Source: Thermoplasmata archaeon (GTDB lineage: Archaea; Thermoplasmatota; E2; UBA202; JdFR-43). Taken from it: DNA of 9,330 nucleotides. The first letter of the stretch is position 1, and each line of letters starts with the position of its first letter. The translations under genes were made by a program, and so were the position numbers. The stretch is from assembly GCA_021162305.1 (NCBI GenBank), contig JAGGYX010000125.1, positions 1-9,330 of the forward strand. The letters are read 5' to 3'. Of this stretch, positions 5,978 to 9,330 are shown piece by piece. The notes under the pieces were generated by a model. It searched no databases. It was not told the origin of the DNA and saw only the letters and a program-made list of their open reading frames with translations.

Positions 5978-7185
5978 TGATTTCCCTTGTATCTTAAAAT
6001 TGCAGCAATTCCACCAAATGCTTTATATAATATCTCTCCTTCCTCGCTTTCCCTTGTGATTATTTCTACATTGGCAGATGTCTTTTCAGCAAGCTCTATA
6101 AATTCCTCGACAATATCAATTTTTTCTATTATTTCCATTGGATTACTGCATTTCGGACACTTTATTATTTCCTTTTTACCAACAATTTCCATTATTTCTT
6201 CATATCCGCAATTATTGCATTTTGCCCTTATCTTATATTTATTTAATGAATCGGATATAAGCAAGGTATCGACAGAACCAGCTTCAAGAGCTTTTCTTAC
6301 AGCATCTTCACCATATATTGCGAGTCCATCTTTTCTAACCTCATTTAAAAAACGCCTCATCAATTTTTTATCCTTGATTACATCGAGTTCTTCCAAATCA
6401 TCTGAAGCAGCTTCCACCAGCTCACGCAGACCATATTCATCAGTATAACCAGTATCATATACTCCAATTATTTTATCCTTTATTCTATAGTCGAGATAAT
6501 TCGCATTAACAAACTCCCTTTTCGTTGGACCTGGTCCACCTACAAGCACACCTTTTAAATTCTCCTTTTCCAGAAAAAGCTTGGATGCCTTCTCACCAGC
6601 CTTAACAAACCATTCATGGGCGGCTATCTCTGTGAGTCTTTCAAAGCGGCGCTGGCTCTGGCCGCCTCGCCCATGTTTGCCTGGAACGCGAGAAGTCATA
6701 TAAGCTGCCATTTCTATTCTACTTCCCGTTAAAAAGCCGATTGTGCATTCCCTTCTGTCAATCAGCAGCAGCCCATATATATCCTTTTCTTCCACAAGCT
6801 TTTCTAAAGGTTCGAGATAGAACTGAGAATCGCATCTGTAGAGATATGTGTTTATTGGGATAGGTGGCTCTATGACTTCGGCAATCAATTTTGGTTGTCC
6901 ATTGTAAACTGTGCCAACGAAAAAAACAATCCCATTTTCAGGTGGTTTTTTTAAAAACCGCAATCTCGACATTATGGATTCAATGGCAGCAAGCACATTC
7001 TTGCGAGTTTGCTTTGATTTTATATTCGATGATTGAGAATACTCTTCTCTCAAATAAGCCATTACATCACTTATCTGGCGATTAGGAGGAATGTATAGCG
7101 AGATAAGCTCGGTATGCTGTCCTTTAATATTACGCAATTCCTCCAGCTTTTTCTGAAATATGTATTTTTGTCTTTTATCAAGCAT
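5971..7185 (-). CDS. prf1: Peptide chain release factor subunit 1 (aRF1)
   Basis: This 404-residue protein is the archaeal class 1 release factor, which reads all three stop codons and triggers peptide release in the ribosome. Domain 1 (about 1-130) carries NIKS (54-57) and YRCDSQF (116-122, the YxCxxxF stop-recognition motif). Domain 2 carries the catalytic GGQ (174-176) in GKHGRGGQSQRRFER. Domain 3 holds a minidomain with two CxxC pairs (C323/C326 and C343/C346), likely zinc-binding. All critical residues are present and length is normal for archaea. The ATG at 7183-7185 follows AAGGAGG (7189-7195) with only 3 bases between, an unusually short spacing. An in-frame stop at 7210-7212 with no start codon between it and the ATG rules out a longer form. 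The neighbouring secreted-protein gene upstream is on the same strand but 65 bases away. Confidence 0.97.
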   Translation of the reverse strand: MLDKRQKYIFQKKLEELRNIKGQHTELISLYIPPNRQISDVMAYLREEYSQSSNIKSKQTRKNVLAAIESIMSRLRFLKKPPENGIVFFVGTVYNGQPKLIAEVIEPPIPINTYLYRCDSQFYLEPLEKLVEEKDIYGLLLIDRRECTIGFLTGSRIEMAAYMTSRVPGKHGRGGQSQRRFERLTEIAAHEWFVKAGEKASKLFLEKENLKGVLVGGPGPTKREFVNANYLDYRIKDKIIGVYDTGYTDEYGLRELVEAASDDLEELDVIKDKKLMRRFLNEVRKDGLAIYGEDAVRKALEAGSVDTLLISDSLNKYKIRAKCNNCGYEEIMEIVGKKEIIKCPKCSNPMEIIEKIDIVEEFIELAEKTSANVEIITRESEEGEILYKAFGGIAAILRYKGNHY

Positions 7186-7188
7186 TTT

Positions 7189-7195
7189 CCTCCTT
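7189..7195 (-). promoter_or_regulatory. Shine-Dalgarno-like site before aRF1 with very short spacing
   Basis: On the minus strand AAGGAGG is separated from the ATG by only AAA, shorter than the 5-9 bases seen for the other sites here. A full match to the anti-SD sequence still makes it a likely functional site, unless the transcript begins at the ATG (see the nearby TATA-like box). Confidence 0.5.
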
Positions 7196-7207
7196 AAAGA
7201 AAGATTG

Positions 7208-7217
7208 TTTTAAATAA
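7208..7217 (-). promoter_or_regulatory. TATA-like box for aRF1
   Basis: Read on the minus strand this is TTATTTAAAA, centred about 27 bases before the aRF1 ATG. If used, transcription would start within a few bases of the start codon and the mRNA would lack most of the AAGGAGG, so either this box or the SD site may not be used. AT-rich context lowers confidence. Confidence 0.35.
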
Positions 7218-7250
7218 TTTTTGTGTTTGCAATAGGAAAATAGCTTTAAT

Positions 7251-7619
7251 TCATTCTTTCCATTCCCATGAAATGTCGTATCCCCAGCCTCCAAGCTGGG
7301 CTGTATTATTCGTTTTCTGTGTGGCTCCCCAGAAAAACTTCATATGAAGATTTACAGTACCATTTGTTGTAACAGCTGATGGGAAAAGTATAAATGGTTT
7401 CACAACAAGTGTCACATTTGGACCATAAAGAGTGATATTTGCATTTATCAAAACTCCAGCATACTCGCTTGGAATATTTGCATCTGTTGCTTCGGCTGCA
7501 ACCATTCCCCAGAAAGCTCTTCCCTTATAAACAGGTTTTACTGATGTCACATTATTTTCATAAGATAAACTAATTATGCACAATCCAATAATAGCAAAAA
7601 CTATCCATTTTTGCTTCAT
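7251..7619 (-). CDS. Small secreted or membrane-anchored protein with five N-glycosylation sequons, function unknown
   Basis: I do not recognise a family. The 122-residue protein starts MKQK followed by a hydrophobic segment (about 5-19), a typical signal peptide or N-terminal anchor. The rest is predicted beta-rich (VLINANITLYG, VTLVVKPFILF, GTVNLHMKFFWG) and ends WGYDISWEWKE. Five N-x-T sequons are present (N23, N61, N68, N86, N104), consistent with an N-glycosylated extracellular protein in archaea. The only cysteine (C14) lies inside the hydrophobic segment but is preceded by leucine, so it does not fit a lipobox. An in-frame TAG at 7626-7628 limits the start to ATG 7619. It lies upstream of aRF1 on the same strand with 65 bases between, and appears to have its own promoter. 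Size and beta content would suit a small surface or appendage-associated protein, but that is only a guess. Confidence 0.72.
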   Translation of the reverse strand: MKQKWIVFAIIGLCIISLSYENNVTSVKPVYKGRAFWGMVAAEATDANIPSEYAGVLINANITLYGPNVTLVVKPFILFPSAVTTNGTVNLHMKFFWGATQKTNNTAQLGGWGYDISWEWKE

Positions 7620-7643
7620 TTTAATCTATTATAAATTTTAGGT

Positions 7644-7653
7644 TATATTTAAA
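7644..7653 (-). promoter_or_regulatory. TATA-like box for the small secreted protein
   Basis: On the minus strand this is TTTAAATATA, centred about 29 bases before the ATG at 7619. It would give a leader of only a few bases. No ribosome binding site is visible before the ATG. Confidence 0.4.
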
Positions 7654-7660
7654 TTTATCG

Positions 7661-7676
7661 CAGCTTTGCAGCTTTG
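7661..7676. repeat. Perfect 8-base tandem duplication
   Basis: CAGCTTTG occurs twice back to back in the roughly 105-base divergent intergenic region. The rest of that region holds the two opposing TATA-like boxes (7644-7653 and 7699-7706). The repeat may be chance or a small operator; nothing else supports a function. Confidence 0.4.
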
Positions 7677-7698
7677 TATGATAACGAAGAGATAAGCA

Positions 7699-7706
7699 TA
7701 TATAAA
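7699..7706 (+). promoter_or_regulatory. TATA box for the PPC-domain gene
   Basis: TATATAAA is the closest match to a canonical archaeal TATA box in the window. Its centre is about 24 bases before ATG 7726 but only about 18 before ATG 7720. The usual 24-27 base distance therefore favours initiation at 7726 on a leaderless transcript. No Shine-Dalgarno site precedes either ATG. Confidence 0.55.
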
Positions 7707-7725
7707 GAGCCATATTTTTATGAGT

Positions 7726-8136
7726 ATGTTTGCAAGAGAGGGAAATTTTGTTGTTGCAAAGTTTGAAGATGGCGAGATAATAGAAAATTTGAAGGCATTA
7801 ATGAAAAAACTGAATGCAAGAGCAGCCATAATATTAAATGGAATAGGGCAGTTTGAGCATGCTGTCATAGGCTATTTTGATGGAAACGATTACATAAAAA
7901 AAGAAATAGAAGGAGCAGCAGAGCTCGTCTCATTGCAGGGAAATATTGGAAGAAGCCAAGAAGACTATATCATACATGCTCATGTCACCTTGGGATTAAA
8001 AAATCATGAAATTGTGGGAGGACACCTGATAAAAGGAAATGTGAAGGTTGTGAATGAAATCGTTCTTTACCTGCTGGAAAAAGTGGAAATAAAAAGGGAA
8101 AGAAAAGGAAAATTAATGGAGATGCTCATCGCCTGA
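7726..8136 (+). CDS. Stand-alone PPC/DUF296 domain protein
   Basis: The protein is 136 residues from ATG 7726 (138 if started at ATG 7720). It spans a whole PPC (plants and prokaryotes conserved, DUF296) domain with no AT-hook. In the 138-residue numbering the conserved pieces are LNGIGQFEHAVIGYFD (39-54), ELVSLQGNIG (68-77), IIHAHVTLG (84-92) and GGHLIKG (100-106). H86, H88 and H102 are the histidines that bind a metal in archaeal and bacterial structures. PPC proteins form trimers. In plants the domain is attached to an AT-hook and acts in gene regulation, while the role of the archaeal single-domain form is not settled. The downstream start is preferred because of TATA-box spacing. Its 3' end overlaps the convergent transporter gene by 11 bases. 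Confidence 0.88.
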   Translation: MFAREGNFVVAKFEDGEIIENLKALMKKLNARAAIILNGIGQFEHAVIGYFDGNDYIKKEIEGAAELVSLQGNIGRSQEDYIIHAHVTLGLKNHEIVGGHLIKGNVKVVNEIVLYLLEKVEIKRERKGKLMEMLIA

Positions 8137-9280
8137 TTGCAATCCATAAAATAAAGCATGCAATGATATATATGGCTATGCCAGCAAAAGCAATATCCAT
8201 ATTCCTTTCCAGATAACCTGTCAGAACAGGCAGCACGGCGCCGCCCACGTTGCTCAGAGAAATGAATAGACTGGCTGCAATACCCTCATTCTCTTTTGTA
8301 ACTCCTTTTTCCGTCTCTTGACTGTGTAATGCGATAGGCCAGCTTGCCTGCAGAAATACGCCAAATAAAAAGCTTATTAAAAGCAACAATGCATATGGGG
8401 AAATAAAATAAAAAGCAATCCATAACAGCAATGCAAGTATTGCCACGCCAGAGGCAGTCTTTTTTATTCCATATTTCGCAGCAATATAAGGAAATGAAAA
8501 AGCTCCTATGGCACATCCGAGCAACATAACGCTTATGATGTCTCCTTTTTCAAACTTATCAAAATTATGCAATGAAGGCATTAAGGCAGAAGCTGAGAGC
8601 GTTGCTCCTACAATGAAAAAGCCAATGAAAGGATAAATCAATGCATTTTTGGATGCCATTATCTGCTTTATCCCTTCTTTAAAACTCGTTCTTCTACTTT
8701 CCAATTTTTTCTTATCCTTTCCAGCTACTATCCATATCAAAAATGATATGAATGAAAATAAAGCAAAGAATTCGAATACACCATCAAATCCATATTTATC
8801 AAAAATGTATGGCGACACTACAGAGCCAAAAGAAAAACCCAAAAATAAGCCAGAACTTGTTATTCCTATGGCAAGAGATGCTTTTTCTTCAAACCATTGA
8901 ATCATCATTGGTGCAAGAGCAACCAGAATCCATGCTAAACCAAAGCCAGCCACGATGGTTGCTGCCAATATGCTCCAATAACTTTGCAATAAAAATGCTC
9001 TGCTTCCGAAACCAATGAACATGAAAATTGAGCCTATTAGGGCAGATATTTTAGCTCCTTTTTTATCAACAACATTTCCAGCTGGCCATGCAAAGAAAAC
9101 GACGAATAAGCCTATTATAGAAAGCAATAAATGGCTGAGTACAGGTTGCATTTCTTTTGAGTATTGTTGGAGATATTTTATCTCAATTTTATCTAATATC
9201 GGCGCTACACAAAACCAGCTTGCACCATATGCAAATATAAGCAACCAGAATGCCCCCATAACAACCCATTTATATTTCAT
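8126..9280 (-). CDS. Major facilitator superfamily (MFS) transporter, 12 TM
   Basis: The 384-residue protein is almost entirely hydrophobic and fits two bundles of six helices separated by a charged cytoplasmic loop (about 187-210, GKDKKKLESRR). The MFS motif A between TM2 and TM3 appears as GNVVDKKGAK (68-77), matching GxxxDRxGRR in its key G68, D72 and G75. A weaker equivalent, PYIAAKYGIKK, follows TM8 at 264-274. Other features are a long extracellular loop after TM1 (DKIEIKYLQQYSKEMQ) and NVGGAVLPVLTGYLE (344-358), the typical TM11 region. Such proteins are secondary transporters; the substrate cannot be inferred. An in-frame stop at 9302-9304 with no other start codon between fixes the ATG at 9280. 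It appears to be a single-gene unit. Confidence 0.92.
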   Translation of the reverse strand: MKYKWVVMGAFWLLIFAYGASWFCVAPILDKIEIKYLQQYSKEMQPVLSHLLLSIIGLFVVFFAWPAGNVVDKKGAKISALIGSIFMFIGFGSRAFLLQSYWSILAATIVAGFGLAWILVALAPMMIQWFEEKASLAIGITSSGLFLGFSFGSVVSPYIFDKYGFDGVFEFFALFSFISFLIWIVAGKDKKKLESRRTSFKEGIKQIMASKNALIYPFIGFFIVGATLSASALMPSLHNFDKFEKGDIISVMLLGCAIGAFSFPYIAAKYGIKKTASGVAILALLLWIAFYFISPYALLLLISFLFGVFLQASWPIALHSQETEKGVTKENEGIAASLFISLSNVGGAVLPVLTGYLERNMDIAFAGIAIYIIACFILWIAIRR

Positions 9281-9300
9281 GATGGTATAGTAGCCAATCT

Positions 9301-9310
9301 TTTAAATTTT
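9301..9310 (-). promoter_or_regulatory. TATA-like box for the MFS transporter
   Basis: On the minus strand this is AAAATTTAAA, centred about 24-25 bases before ATG 9280, again consistent with a leaderless mRNA. No Shine-Dalgarno site precedes the ATG. It closely resembles the box before pyrF. The remaining bases up to 9330 show no gene. Confidence 0.45.
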
Positions 9311-9330
9311 GGCATTTCTTACAACATTTC

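Noticed and set aside
5987..6448. 153-codon plus-strand open frame opposite aRF1
   Set aside because: The serine/isoleucine-rich translation is typical of the antisense of an acidic, AT-rich gene, and aRF1 is certain.
7638..7868. Minus-strand open frame opposite the start of the PPC gene
   Set aside because: It overlaps the divergent promoter region and the PPC coding sequence, and looks like a shadow frame.
8649..9290. Plus-strand open frames opposite the MFS gene
   Set aside because: They are antisense to a transporter with 12 clear TM segments and motif A.
1..9330. CRISPR arrays, tRNA or rRNA genes, insertion sequences
   Set aside because: No regularly spaced repeats, tRNA-like cloverleaf sequence, rRNA sequence or transposase reading frame was seen.

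Overview
The window is archaeal. It encodes an archaeal/eukaryotic-type class 1 release factor (NIKS, YxCxxxF and GGQ motifs), an HerA-type ATPase, an MNT/HEPN pair and compactly packed genes. TATA-like boxes lie about 24-30 bases before the start codons of promoter-proximal genes, while genes inside operons carry GGAGG-type ribosome binding sites. DNA is AT-rich. A member of the Thermoplasmata or a related euryarchaeal lineage is plausible, but nothing here fixes the lineage. No rRNA, tRNA, CRISPR array or insertion sequence was seen.

Layout: (1) Positions 1-2634, all plus strand, look like an accessory module. It holds the C-terminal end of an HerA/FtsK-like ATPase, then a 14-base overlap into a DpdA-like transglycosylase fused through a coiled coil to a YaaA/DUF6884-like domain, then an MNT nucleotidyltransferase and HEPN RNase pair. 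This block looks more AT-rich than the rest in hand-counted samples. (2) Positions 2635-4530, minus strand: a one-TM protein with a probable OB fold, directly abutting an MTA/SAH-deaminase-type amidohydrolase. (3) Positions 4621-5977, plus strand: pyrF and pyrE overlapping by 8 bases; together they would convert orotate to UMP, but both carry unusual active-site motifs. (4) Positions 5971-7619, minus strand: a small secreted, potentially glycosylated protein of unknown function, then aRF1. (5) Positions 7726-8136, plus strand: a stand-alone PPC/DUF296 protein. (6) Positions 8126-9280, minus strand: a 12-TM MFS transporter.

The best candidate for an undescribed system is the HerA ATPase plus DpdA-like/YaaA-like fusion at the left edge. 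The pieces suggest a 7-deazapurine DNA-modification or defence module, flanked by a toxin-antitoxin pair. The window cuts off the upstream genes, so the rest of the system is not visible. The remaining genes are mostly core metabolism and translation. No gene-free stretch exceeds about 105 bases.
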